A stretch of DNA of 64,000 bases from Leptobrachium leishanense (Eukaryota; Chordata; Amphibia; Anura; Megophryidae), in assembly GCA_009667805.1 (NCBI GenBank), contig CM019066.1, forward strand, positions 116,240,190-116,304,189, read 5' to 3'. Position 1 is the stretch's first letter. Every line of letters begins with the position of its first letter. The position numbers and the translations under genes were made by a program. Shown in pieces: positions 46,268 through 58,089 of the stretch. The notes under the pieces are model-generated. The model was not told the DNA's origin. It was given only the letters and a program-made list of their open reading frames with translations, and ran no database searches.

Positions 46268-46452
46268 GCATTTCTGACTACCTGCATTGGAATTCGGCCC
46301 CCTGGCATTCCTGACTACCTGCATTGGAATTCGGCCCCCTGGCATTCCTGACTACCTGCATTGGCATACGACCCCCTGGCATTCCTGACTACCCACATTG
46401 GCATACGACCCCCTGGCATTCCTGACTACCCGCATTGGCATACAACCCCCCC
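46268..46452. repeat. 37-bp tandem repeat, five copies
   Basis: Unit GCATTCCTGACTACCTGCAT followed by TGGAATTCGGCCCCCTG, five slightly diverged copies; preceded at 46050-46190 by looser GGCACTGTACC repeats. Lies in the piggyBac 5' UTR. Confidence 0.85.
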
Positions 46453-46609
46453 CATGGAATATTCTTACCTTGTCTAGATAGATAGAAGTACCGGCCACTA
46501 CAAGGACCGGGAGGGCTTAGTTTAGGTGTTCTAATATTTTAGCTGTGTACTTGACCCCATCAGTTCCACGACCTCCCATTTAATTAGTTATAACAAGATC
46601 CCCATAAAA

Positions 46610-47240
46610 ATGTCCTCCCGCTTTTATTCCCCAGAAGAGGCATATGAGATCCTGGCCGCCTCAGAGTGACGCTCTCACCGACAGTGACCGCCTCTGATAT
46701 AGAGCCCTGTAGTGAACCCTCCAGTGATGGTGGCCCCCCCACCACCATCTACTGGGAGGCGCGAAAGCAATTGGGTACCCCCAAATATGGGTGCCCCAGA
46801 AATACCCCCATTTATAGCGACTCCTGGCATCACAGTAAGGGTAGAGGACTGTGAGCCAATGAGCTTTTTTTTAATCTCTTTATGTCGGACGACGTATTTG
46901 AGATGGTGGTTGAGCAAACCAACCTGTTTGCCAAACAGTATCTTGATGCGCATCCGGATTCACATCGCCACAGACGTAACAAGTGGCACCCAACGGATGT
47001 GATGGAGTTAAAAAAATTTTGGGCTCTAACCCTCGTAATGGGAATAGTGAAGAAGCCAAGTATCCGGTCTTACTGGCACAAAAACCCCATCCTGGCTTCC
47101 CCACTATTCCCAAGGGTTATGAAGAGGGAGAGATACGAAAATCTCATGCGATTCCTCCATTATAATGATAACGCACTGTGCCCACCAAGAAACTACCCAA
47201 TGCATGACCGCCTCTATAAAATTCGGCCCCTTATCAGTCT
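46610..47240 (+). pseudogene. piggyBac transposase, N-terminal part
   Basis: ATG at 46610 (MSSRFYSPEEAYEILAASE) followed by stops and frameshifts, including one at a T8 run near 46865-46872. Recognisable piggyBac blocks: PGITVRVEDCEPMSFF, SDDVFEMVVEQTNLFAKQYL, WHPTDVMELKKFWALTLVMG, RYENLMRFLHYND and DRLYKIRPLIS, where the L1 interrupts it. Continues at 54094. Confidence 0.87.
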
Positions 47241-47599
47241 TTTTTTGACATATTCAAGTTTATTCAAAATAAGGCACATTACAGAAATGCAAGGAAAACA
47301 TTGAGCATCATGTTACCAGGCATATGACAAATAGCAAGCCAACAATAAAAGAGGGCCAAAGTCGCCCATTTCAAAGTAATGATACATATGATAGTTATAA
47401 CTTTAAGGAGGGGTGAGACAATAATACAGGGAAAAAGAGCCATAAGGACTCAGGGTATAAACATAAGAGTACCCAAGGCTGATGACACAATGCAAAAGGT
47501 GTAAAGGGTTCATGAGATTCTTCGTATATCAGATAACCAGTAATACCATTTTGTAGAATACTCCGCGTAGCGATCTCGGGCACGGAAAGGGAGTTCATC

Positions 47600-50500
47600 T
47601 ACCCCACGAATGAACTCCATTTCATCAAACCATACTGAAAGTGGGGGGGGGGGAGATATCTTGTTTCCAAAATCTGGGGATCGTGAGCCGTGCAGCATGT
47701 AACAGACATGGAATGATAGATTTTTTTATAGCCTGAGATGCTGTAAGGCGTGTGGTGTAACAGATAAAATTCCGGCGTAAACGGAGGAGAGGGCTCCACC
47801 AGCTTACACACGTATTCATGTATACGTTCCCAGAATGTCTGTACTTTCGGACACGACCACCAGATGTGTAGATGGTCCGCATGTGGCTCACTACATCTCC
47901 AGCACAGATCCCCACCCCCACCTGAGAAGTGACTTAATCTGTCCGGTGTGCGGTACCATCTATACAATATTTTATAATTGACTTCCTGTATCCTAGTGGA
48001 GGGGGTGCAACAGTGGGCAAGGGTGTAGATCTTAGACCAGTCCTCATCCTTTAACGTTATGCGAAAGGAGGCTTCCCATTTGTCACAGAACTTAGTCGGA
48101 GGTGAAGAAAGTGATTGGAGGAGACCATAGAAAAGTGATATACTATGCGGGGGAGTTGTCCCTCGATGCGAGATGGATTCAAATATCGTGAGGGGTCTAC
48201 AATATTTATCTAGCGGTGCCAGCGAGCCCAGATAGATATGAGCCGATGGAGGTGGAATTTACCCAGAAATCCTAAGGGGCGGCTATATGGTAGTCGATCT
48301 TCTGCCACCTGAGCGCCAGCCGTTAAGAAATGACGCGGGAGCGGGGAGGGAGGGTCATCTGTAGGTGCCGTAGGGATGAGGTGCCTAGAGAATACCGGTA
48401 GATGTTGTAGAGGCATCAATGGGGAGGGATAGGGAGCCACCGGTAGCTTAGTCTGCAGGGAGCGCCATACGAAAAGCGTGGCCAATGTAGTTGGGAGTGC
48501 ATTGTGTAGGGGGCTTACCAAATTCCGAGGCATCCATGGCAAGACAGCTAAGTTATCGCCCGCAAACCGTTTTTCAATTCCCACCCACAATTTAGGTGAT
48601 GCGTTTTTGCCCCATTCCACCAGGCGTTGCATATGAGTCACGCAGTAGTAATGCCAAATGTGTGGCATGGACATGCCGCCCATGGAGCGAGGTGTAGTCA
48701 ACAGATTAAGCTTAACTCGAGGTGCTTTACCATTCCACACGAAAGTGCGGAACATGGAGTTTAGTCGTTTAAAAAAGAGGCGTGGTAAGCTAATAGGCAG
48801 TGTCTGAAACAGATACAATATCCTGGGCAGGACTGACATTTTTATAGTATTAATGCGACCAAACCACGATATATGCGGGAGAGCCCACCTGCGTAAATCT
48901 AGTTCAAGGGAGGCTAAAAGTGGCTGGAAATTAGCTCAGTAAAGGTCATTAGTGTCCGGGGTCAAAAAAGTGCCAAGATATTTAAGTTGGCCCTGGCACC
49001 ATTTAAAGGGGAACGAAGATTGCAGAGCTAGTGCTTCTCTAGGGGGAATGAGGACAGGCATGATTTCGGACTTATCCATATTCAATTTTAAATTACTCAG
49101 AGTTCCATAGTCGGCAAACATACGCAACAAAGTAGGCAGGGTGACCTTAGGGGAGCGCACAAAAAACAATAAATCATCGGCATAAGCAGCCAGCCGATGT
49201 TCTGTATTACCCACCCTCAATCCGGCTATATCCGGGGCGTCCCTGACTGCTTGTAAAAAGGGTTCGAGAGATAACGCGAACAGGAGAGGCGAAAGGGGAC
49301 AACCCTGTCTGGTGCCATTTGAAATGGGGAATGAGTCAGACAGGACCCCATTAACATTAATGCGGGCTGAAGGGTGCGTGTACAATGTCCGGATCCAGAG
49401 AATCATATTCTCCCCAGTCCCATATGTGACAGAGTTCGAAATAGGAAATCCCAACGAACCCGGTCGAAAGCTTTGTCACAGTCAGTGGACAGGAGCAGAA
49501 AAGGAGCAGTGGTTAAACGTGATGAACCGTGTAAGTTCACTGCCCTGACAGTACTATCCTTCGCCTCCCTCCCAGGAATGAAGCCCGTCTGATCCGCATG
49601 TACCAAACCAGGGATGAATGGCTTAAGTCGGGTGGCCAGCACCTTGGCAAACAGCTTGACATCCTGGTTAAGCAGCGATATAGGTCTGTAAGCACTACAT
49701 TGATCCAAGTCCTTTCCTGGTTTTGGGAGTAGGGTGACCGTGGCTGTAAGTGTGGCGGGATGGAGGCACCCACCCTGCGTGAGGGAGTTGAATGCGGATA
49801 ACCATTGCGGTATCAGTGTATCTAGAAGTTTTTTGTAATACAAAAGCGACAGGTCATCAGGGCCTGGAGCCTTACCCGTAGGGGTGTCAGTGATGGCTAT
49901 GCGAAGTTCCTCAACCGTAATGGGGGCTTCTATAAGTTGTCTGTTTGCTATCGACAATTTGCGTTTAACATGAGTTTGTAGATACGTCTCAATCTTATGT
50001 GTCAAAGAGAATGTAGGTGGTGTCGTCTTGTCTAGATTGTATAGTGAATGAAAATGGGAACGAAATACCCCCAGCATAGAGGAAGGCAGAGAGTGTTTCC
50101 CCCCCCCGACCTGTCCGTGATTTTAGAAATGTAAGCCGAACTGCGTTTTTTGCGTAGAACTCTGGCTAGCAGTCTGCCACACCTGTTGCCGTGTTCAAAA
50201 AATAGATGTTTATGGTGTGTAAAGGACCTCTGGGCTTTAATATTTAGCAGTGAGTTTAAATCCGCTCTAAGGGCCGAGAGCCGCACATAGTCCTCCTCAG
50301 AGCTTGTGACTTTATGAGAGTCTTCCAATATGCGGATCTGGGCCATCAACTCCTCCTGTCGTACTATGCGCTCCCTCTTAAGGCGGGCCCCTTGTTTAAT
50401 GAGATATCCCCTTGCTGTGGCTTTATGGGCTTCCCACAGCAAGGGATGGGTGACGTCAGGAACTGAGTTGTCTGTAAAGTACTGAGATACCGCTTCCTTT

Positions 50501-51306
50501 AGGCCGGAGAGTACCATCTGGTCAGACAATAGAGTTACGTTCAGCCGCCAATGGGACGCCTTAGGTCTGTACAAGCATGAGTTGAGTTCTACATCTACCG
50601 GGCAATGGTCAGACCATGTCTGTGAGCCAATTGAGGCGTATCTAATAAGATGTGATTGTGCGAATGGGAGAAAGATGTGGTCAATGCGGGAGTATGATTT
50701 GTGTAAAGAGCTGTAGTGCGTATAGTCCCTGGTGGAGGGATGCAACGCCCTCCAGCAATCCGTCAGGGTGGAGTCCAGTAATGTTAGTCGTGTCGAGCGG
50801 ATGACCGATAAGGGAACACAGGTAGACCCACGTGAGGTATCAAGCTTAGGATCCAGTGGAAGGTTAAAATCACCTCCCACCACCAGGGTGCCGTCCTGGA
50901 AATCAGCGACCACAGACATGATCATCTTAAGGGCTATGTGTTGTCTGCGGTTGGGGAGATAAATAGAAACGAAGGTGTATAGCTGTTCTCCAATAGTGCC
51001 TTTGACCATGACATATCTGCCCTCATCATCCGCCTTGTGGGCCAACAATTGGAATGGTACATGCTTAGCAAATAGAATAGCCACCCCTCGAGATTTACCC
51101 TCTCTGTAATTGCTATAAAACCCCAGAGGGTATGAAGCGCTCCGGAGTGCCGGTGCCTTGTCGCACAAAAAATGTGTCTCCTGAATAAGAGCCACCGAGA
51201 CCCAAGCCTTAGCAAAATCCCGTAAAGCAATATGTCTCTTAGCAGGTATGTTCAATCCTCCAGCATTAATAGAGCGTATGAGCAATGGTCTGTGCTGGTA
51301 TGCCAT
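47600..51306 (-). pseudogene. L1 ORF2, broken in several places
   Basis: MAYQHRPLLIRSINAGGLNI at 51306. The endonuclease (LIQETHF, GGDFNLPLD, SDHCPVDV) is open to about 50105, then a frameshift in a C run (50100-50107). The reverse transcriptase follows in two frames (GKAPGPDDLSLLYY, LLSTDCDKAFDRVRW; then GTRQGCPLSPLLFAL and AYADDLLFF), breaking near 49430. A stop near 48933, then the frame MSVLPRILYLFQTLP to 48210, a shift, and the Cys-His end GDLCWRCSEPHADHLHIWWS at about 47870. Confidence 0.88.
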
Positions 51307-51776
51307 GATATAAAACCTTTATACAAGAACCTGAGGTGGGTGTACCAAGGGGGGAAAGGGGTAGGGAAAGGAGGGGGGTGAATACAAAAAGAAAACAGTT
51401 AAACCTAAAGAAAATACTGCGAGCGTGTGCCCTAAGCGGGGTGTAAATCCCAGGCGACGCTCAGAGTGAAGCGGAGAGATGCCCCGCCTAAACAACTCCT
51501 TCCGGAGTGGGCTAATACCCCAGGGAGACGTATCCTGACATGAGATTAAGATAAGTGCAACAATATCCTGTACTAAAAACAAAAGAAAAAATGTACAAAT
51601 TACGAAACCAGAGTTTCCAGGCGAATCTCACCCGCTGTCGAACGACCATAATTATCGTGTCTTGTTGATAACTACTATTAATGGTGATATAAAAACCACA
51701 CACCCGTTCCAGGTGAAAAATGCGGAAAAGGGAGAGCAAAGGAGCAGAAATACATTCGGCGTATAACCAGCGTATG

Positions 51777-52078
51777 TGTCACGTATCCCCCTGAATACCA
51801 GAATATTGGTCCCTATACGCAAGACGCTCTCTAGCCTTCCGATCCTTAAGTGGTCGGCACGTCTAGATAGATATTTCGGTTCACAAGACAGAGTACCCAC
51901 AAGGGTTAATATCAGACAGATATACAATGTCACGTATCCCCCTGAATACCAGAATATTGGTCCCTATACGCAAGACGCTCTCTAGCCTTCCGATCCTTAA
52001 GTGGTCGGCACGTCTAGATAGATATTTCGGTTCACAAGACAGAGTACCCACAAGGGTTAATATCAGACAGATATACAA
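51777..52078. repeat. Perfect 151-bp tandem duplication at the LTR end
   Basis: Two units, 51777-51927 and 51928-52078, identical as read. The first unit begins at the first base of the LTR. Confidence 0.95.
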
Positions 52079-52201
52079 GGCCTTTAGATAGTTTGTTCTC
52101 CCCAGGACTTTAGTAATATAAGAGGTAGTCTGCTGTATGCTTAGGGTTACACACAGACTAACACCGTACCAAAGTTAGGAGCAGAACCGTTAGAGAAGTC
52201 G

Positions 52202-52338
52202 TTGCCAAAATCAGGAGTCATACACAGAGGTGGTTCTTTGCCAATGCCAGGGGTCATACACAGAGGTGGTTCTTTGCCAATGCCAGGGGTCATACACAGA
52301 GGTGGTTCGTTGCCAAGGCCAGGAATCATTCACAGAGA
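52202..52338. repeat. 36-bp tandem repeat, about four copies
   Basis: Unit TTGCCAATGCCAGGGGTCAT plus ACACAGAGGTGGTTCT, starting at 52202, 52238, 52274 and about 52310. The inner copies are nearly identical. Within the solo LTR. Confidence 0.85.
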
Positions 52339-52773
52339 ATATTATGCAGCCAGAAACAAAGGTCAGACACGGACAGTACCAAAATCGCAAGAGCTCTGCG
52401 GGAATGCAATACCACGTCAGGGCACGGGTAAAACAGTGAAGCCGGGTTTTAAAACCGGCGGGTCCGCGTCATCACGCCAGGCCCCGCCCCCGGCGTCCCA
52501 CGTGAGCGCAACCGGCTGCAATATCAATCGGCGCCTGGCCAGCGAGCAGCGTGGAAGCCGCTGCCAGGCGCCCAACGGATCGATACGTTACAGTATGACG
52601 TTCTCCAAAATTGCAGAGACCACAGCGCAGGTCCGCCGGGGCCGTCAGATGGCATCATCTCCATAGCAAGACTTGTATGCAGAGTATGCGTAGAGGGGGA
52701 GCCATCCATCCCCAAAACCGCAGATAATGTTTCAATGGCAGCATGAGGTAGCGAAGAACACCACACGCAGTGC

Positions 52774-53995
52774 CTACATAATGTACCTCGTTCCACCAGA
52801 GCTGTACAAACAATAGCGCGGGGCATTCAAACCTGCCATTAGATGTCTTCTCCACGAATGTGCCATGTAACAGAAGGACAATGTGCAAGCCTCCTGTGAA
52901 CCGAACTGTGCGAACCGTCCGTCAGCGGCGGCTCCAGGTGGTGATCTGCGCTGTCGAGGGACCCGTAGAGGCCTCTGCGTAGCAGAAGTGAGAAACCGTA
53001 TTGGGTCAGGCCATTCCAAGATAGTGTCGGGCAGTAGATTCAGCGTGGAGAGAAATTCAGGCAGTTCGTCACCACCACGCACCGTGACTGGGCCTTGAGG
53101 AGTACGTACTTGTAATCCTGCCGGGTATATCCACCGATATTGTAATCCCGCTTGTTGTAGGGCCGATGTTAGGGGTTTAAATGCCTTCCTAGAATGTAAA
53201 GTGAGTAAGGATACATCTTGAAAGAGTTCCACTTTCGCTCCTTCAAATCGTAAAGCCGACTTATTCCTGGCCCCAGCCATGATAGCCTCCTTGACGCTAA
53301 ACCTTAAGAGACAACAAATGACGTCACAAGGGGGGCTGCCTGGGGGGCCCTGGGATCTTAGGGCGCGATGCCGGCGCTCCATTTCCACTGCAGTATCCGG
53401 CGCTTTTTGCAGCATTAAATTAAATAGGTTGGTGAGGATGCGGTGTAAATCATCCGAATCGCGTTTGTTTTCAGGCAGGCCTCGTATTCTAATATTATTA
53501 CGCCTGCCCCTGTTTGAGGTCTTCAAGTTGTCTGAGAGTTTGAAGTAAAGTGTGATGCAGGGTTAACTGTGTGGAGTGGGCCTGGATAGCGTCCGCTTGT
53601 GCCTGGTGTACCCCCTCCACCGCTACTATACACTGGGTGAGGCCTAGGACATCCTGTCTCACCTGCTGTATTTCCCCTGAGAGGGAATGGCGCAGTTCTC
53701 TGGTGGCCGCCATGAGATCCTCCCTGGTTGGCAGGGCCCGCATAATCTGCAGGAGATCTGGTGGTGGTTCCCAGCCGCCGCCGGGTGAAGCTGGGGAGTG
53801 TGGCGCCGTCGGTGTAGTAGCTGCCGCCATCTTAGGCCCCTCATGTGCAGCCGACCCGGCCGCCATCTTGGATTCCCCCTGTGGAACCTGCGCTCCCGAT
53901 TGCGGCGGAAAATAGCCGCGAATCCCGCTGTGAGGTGGGCTGTGGCATTCCTCTGGAGTTCCAGGGGCTTGGGTGAGCCTTTTGTGCTTACCCAT
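52774..53995 (-). pseudogene. L1 ORF1, frameshifted
   Basis: Starts MGKHKRLTQAPGTPEECHSP at 53995. Proline-rich N-terminus and a coiled coil to about 53505; the RRM continues in another frame (SNRGRRNNIRIRGLPENKRD) to about 52860. One frameshift near 53510. Confidence 0.85.
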
Positions 53996-54093
53996 GTCGA
54001 TTTGAAATGAAGCTGTGCTGCTGAAAAGTGAGAGTCCCTGGAGAGCCCAGCTAACAAGCGGCCATTAAGCTCAGCGGTCCGGACACGCCCCCT

Positions 54094-55185
54094 CCCCTTA
54101 TCAGTCTTATGTTCCCGACCAAAATATATTTGTAGACGAGTCCCTTATGAAATTTAAAGGCAGACTGCTCTTCAAGCAGTATATCCCAAGCAAGCGATCC
54201 CGGTATGGCGTCAAATTTTATAAATCGTGTGAGTCCACAACAGGCTACACATGGGCGTTTAGGATATATGAAGGGAAAGATAGCCACCTTGACCCCCCCA
54301 GGATGCCCTGATTCTATTGGCACCAGTGGAAAAATTGTGTGGGATCTGGTCTATCCCCTATTCAACAAGGGCTATCATTTATGGGTCGATAACTATTACA
54401 CCAGTATCGACCTATTTAAAAATTTATATTGTTTCGAGACCCTTGAGTGTGGCACAGTGCGGAAGAATCGCAGAGGTTTTCCCCAAATCCTGACAGCAGG
54501 CAAAAAAAGTAAAGGCTTCTCTTCAGCTCTATGTCAGGAAGAAGTGCTAGCCCTTCGGTTCACCAATAAGAAGGATGTATACATGCTATCTACAGTGCAC
54601 AACGAAAGTACAGTGCCAGTGTCTGTGAGGGAGAACTGAGCCACTGGAAAAGCCGAAGTGCATTGTAGATTACAGCAAGGTAATGGGGGGGGGGAGTAGA
54701 CTTGGCTGATCAATGTATACAGCCTTATCTGGTGAACCGAAAGTCTAGGGCATGGTACAAGATGATTGCCATCTATTTTGACTGAGGTTGCAATTTTCAA
54801 TGTGTACGTGCTCTACAAGCAGGCAGCAGTACAAAAGCCATATCCCTTCCTAGAATTCATGCTTGATCATATCCCAACTTATCCTAACTCCGGCCCCGTT
54901 ACATCCGCTTTGGAATCAGGAGATCTCCAAAGATTAAGTGGCAGACACTTTCCTTCCCGAGTCCCTCCCACCCGCTGTAAAAAGTCCCCCCAGAAAAAGT
55001 GTCGTGTCTGCCGCAAGAAAGGAATCCGAAAGGATTCTAGTTATTACCCTACCTGGCCTCTGCATAACCGAGTGCTTCAAAATTTATCACACAGAGCTAA
55101 ATTACTAAATCCCCTTTTCTGCTTTGTCCCGATTACCCTTTGCTGCCTGTACCGACTCATTGGCTTGTTATACCGACTACTCTGA
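54094..55185 (+). pseudogene. piggyBac transposase, catalytic and C-terminal part
   Basis: Resumes with LIS after the target duplication. VDESLMKFKGRL carries the first catalytic Asp, WVDNYYTSIDLF the second, and VDLADQ (about 54690-54710, after a G10 run that shifts the frame) the third. The C-terminal Cys-rich finger KKCRVCRKKGIRKD is present. Frames are broken near 54150, at the G run and at a stop at 54639, so it is inactive. Confidence 0.88.
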
Positions 55186-55815
55186 CTTCTAGAATCCCCT
55201 GAATTTGGCCTGTCCCTGTTTACGTTAAGCCCAGCTATTCTAAAGTGGCTGCACCAAACAACTCAAAATACCAATTTAGAATCATTGGCACGTCATCTTT
55301 GGAGCAATATTCTTTCTTGGCGTGCCATGTTCTCTCAAAGTCTACATAAATCCTGAAAATCAATTGTCAAATTACCAAAAAACTAAATAAAAATGCTACA
55401 TGTGGGTTACCGTTGAATTCGCAACACATTGCCGAACACAAATATCAATGTTTTAGGCCAGTAAAAGGTTGACTAAGCTTGATATTAGCAGCAAAATAAG
55501 TTTTCGTGTAAAACCAGGGGACAAGTCCTGGGGAAAAAAAGTGAGGGAACTCACCCAAGATTTCCACTACGACCACCACCTGAAAAAAAATTTGGCCTGC
55601 CCTCGCAGCTGACATGCAGCACGCGTCACTGGTCCAGGGGGACGGTCTGACTTCAGGCCATCTCACTTCAGCCAATGGCGCACGGTTCACGCCTGCTGCG
55701 GGGAAAGGCTGAGGTGGCAATTTGAAGACAGCAGGGTCTACATGTACGCCCTGCGTCTTCAGAGCCCTCCCACCACGATGACAGCATAGTACGTCCCGCG
55801 GCGGCAAGGGGCTAA

Positions 55816-56032
55816 GCGACTTAAATTTTGGCAAAATACAGTGACAATTTGCTAAATAGTAATTCACAGTATTTTTGGCAAAATGGAATCGCCAAAGTTC
55901 AGCGAAAAAAAATAGACCCTATTACCAATTTTCTTTTTTTACCATAAAAAAAATGTATAATTCACTTACATTTTAGTATACATATATAAATACATAAATA
56001 TAAAAATTACATAAATTAAATACATTTTACAT
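55816..56032. other. AT-rich interior after the piggyBac
   Basis: Sequence of the outer insertion after the piggyBac right end; AT-rich, nothing recognised. Confidence 0.4.
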
Positions 56033-56480
56033 TATTTTTACCTTTTTTGTTCTCTGCCTCTTCAGCTGGACTTGAGGTGACACAGGTCTCTGCAGCTGGA
56101 CTGGAAAAAAATGTGGGTGCATTTTATTATAAATAAATATATAAATAATATAATTACATAAATTAAATAAACACTTTTAAAATTATATTTTTACCTTTTT
56201 TTGTTCTCGGCCTAATCAGCTGGCATTGGGGTGGCACAGGTCTCTGCAGCTGGACTGGAAAAAAATATTGGTGCATTTTGTTATAAATATATAAATAAAT
56301 ATATAAATAAATAATACATAAATATAACAATTACATAAATTAAATAAATACATTTTAAATTATATTTTTACCTTTTTTGTTCTCTGCCTCTTCAGCTGGA
56401 CTTGGGGTGGCACAGGCCTCTGCAACTGGGCTTGGGGTGGCACAGGTCTCTTCCGATGGACTGGGGGGCACAGGCTGTCA
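56033..56480. repeat. Long tandem repeat, three copies
   Basis: Each unit has TTTTTACCTTTTTTGTTCTC, then CAGCTGGACTTGGGGTGGCA-type text and an AT-rich spacer. The ACCTTTTT points at about 56040, 56193 and 56370 give spacings of 153 and 177 bp. Confidence 0.8.
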
Positions 56481-58089
56481 GTAGCTCCTCTGCTGTAGGC
56501 AAAGGCGTGACTATAAACCTCAGGGCCCAGGTGCAAGAATCCATGAAGACCCCCCCCCCCGTATGAGCACATCACAGAGCTCCACAGCAATAAAACTCAC
56601 ACTCATACACACTGCACATTACTGTATCACACAGCTTCACAACAATACAACTCACAGTAATATGTAGTGTGTATGACTGAGCAGGGCTGCCATCAGAAAT
56701 CCTGAGGCTTTCACTGGACATATGAAAGCTCACCCCCACCAACAACCTCCCCCTCAACTCGCCCTGGATGCCCCCCTCTCCCCAATAACAGGTACACAAA
56801 TATGAGAAAAATTAGATTTTTTGTTTATTTTTATCTTTAATAAATATATAAATCCTTAGAATAACCCGGTGCCTTTTAGTCAGCAGTTCCCCTCTAGCCC
56901 AGGTCCCCATAACCTGTTCCAGCCCCATTAGCCACCAGCTCTCCAACAACTCCCCCAGGTCAGGTCCCTTAGCCACAATGTCCCCAGGACATACTTGAAA
57001 ACGAGAGAAATCTCAATGTATCCTTCCTGGTAAAAATCCTTTCTCAAATTGCCACGCTAGTCAAGGTCCCCCTAACTACCAGGTCCCTCATAATCCCCCC
57101 TTAACCATCAAGTCCCCATAACTCCCAACCCCCTTAGCCACAAATACCCCATTACCTCTCAAACCCCATTAACTACCAGATCCCTCAGCCAAGTTTCCCC
57201 ATTAGCCTCCAGATCCTCATAACTCCCCCATAAGCCACCATTCCATTAACCCCTGCTCTGATTAGCCACAGGTCCCCAAACCTTCCTCAGCCCCCGCTCC
57301 CTTTTATCCTGGCCACCGGCCCCCCAAATCCCTTACCTCATTTTCTCAGCTGGGCCCCTGCACACTGTGCAGCCTCTGAAAAGAGACACCTCATATCACC
57401 ACGGAGCAGGCAATGTCAGAGACAGCTGAGGGGTCCTCAACAAGATTCTGATTGGAGGTTATGAGGACCCTCTTGGCTATCCATCACAATGCCTGCTCCA
57501 AGTTAAAATGCCGATAAGTCTTTCTCAAGAGGCTGCTCAGCGTGCAGGGGGGCCCAGCAGTGAGAGAAAAGGCAGGAGATTTGGGGAAAGATTTGGGGAA
57601 CATATCAGGGATTCTCTGCTGCTGGGCCCCCTGTGCACTGGAAGCATGCAAGTAAATGGGCCCCCTTACCCCTTCAGGGTTCCAGGGCCTGGGTGCTGTG
57701 GCTCCCCTCTGCTGCATAGTAAACGCCTCTGCCTGCATCGCTCGGCTGCCTCCAGGAGCAGGGGTCCTCCTGTGCTGGGTCACACACAGTGCGCACGTGC
57801 CTGCGGCCGGCAGCTGGGCACGTTACTGGTCCTCCTGCTTTCCCGGCCAACCAGACGCAGCAGCACAGTCAGATGCGTCTTTATTGGCCGGCCCGGGAGT
57901 GCCTGCAATCACGTGGGACCGCCGATCATTGGCCACAATTACATTCCTCCAGCATCCAGCCAGCGCAACTGCGAGGAGTTGCCCCAGCACTGACAAGGTG
58001 CGTTCCCGCAGCGTTCCCGCTGCGGGAAAAGTGCGGGAACGCCGTTCCGCCGCGTTCCCGCTGGACTCAAGCCCTGTGTAAAACAAATG
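56481..58089. other. Unassigned C-rich and GC-rich sequence
   Basis: 56990-57040 holds a fragment of the CR1-like LINE 3' tail (GGACATACTTGAAAACGAGA). 57040-57350 is a C-rich run of degenerate CCCCATTAACTACCAG words. 58003-58065 has short GCGGGAACG inverted repeats. Open frames overlap on both strands and are not convincing genes. Confidence 0.45.

Larger units (their letters stand above)
51777..52592 (-). mobile_element. 816-bp solo LTR inside the minus-strand L1
   Basis: Lies between L1 ORF1 and ORF2. GTATG at 51772-51776 and 52593-52597. On the - strand it begins TGTAACGTATCGATCC and ends GGGGATACGTGACA; the ends form an 11-bp imperfect inverted repeat. Orientation is assumed from the TG...CA ends and cannot be fixed. 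No internal gag/pol. Confidence 0.85.
47242..54093 (-). mobile_element. Full-length L1 on the - strand, inserted in piggyBac
   Basis: 15-bp perfect target duplication CCCCTTATCAGTCTT at 47227-47241 and 54094-54108; the poly-A tail appears as the T run at 47239-47247. ORF1 then ORF2 on the - strand, each with several frame breaks. Another L1 subfamily than the one at 37990-43814. Confidence 0.92.
45621..55811 (+). mobile_element. Autonomous-type piggyBac element, split by an L1
   Basis: TTAA at 45617-45620 and a decayed CTAA at 55812-55815. Left end CCCCTTAACGACGTGGGGCG; inverse of right end CCCCTTGCCGCCGCGGGACG. Removing the L1 (6.85 kb) leaves about 3.3 kb with one transposase gene, of piggyBac size. 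The 5' UTR holds a hairpin (45728-45838) and a 37-bp tandem repeat. Confidence 0.85.

Noticed and set aside
46268..46452. CRISPR-like array
   Set aside because: Direct tandem 37-bp units without spacers, inside a vertebrate piggyBac leader.
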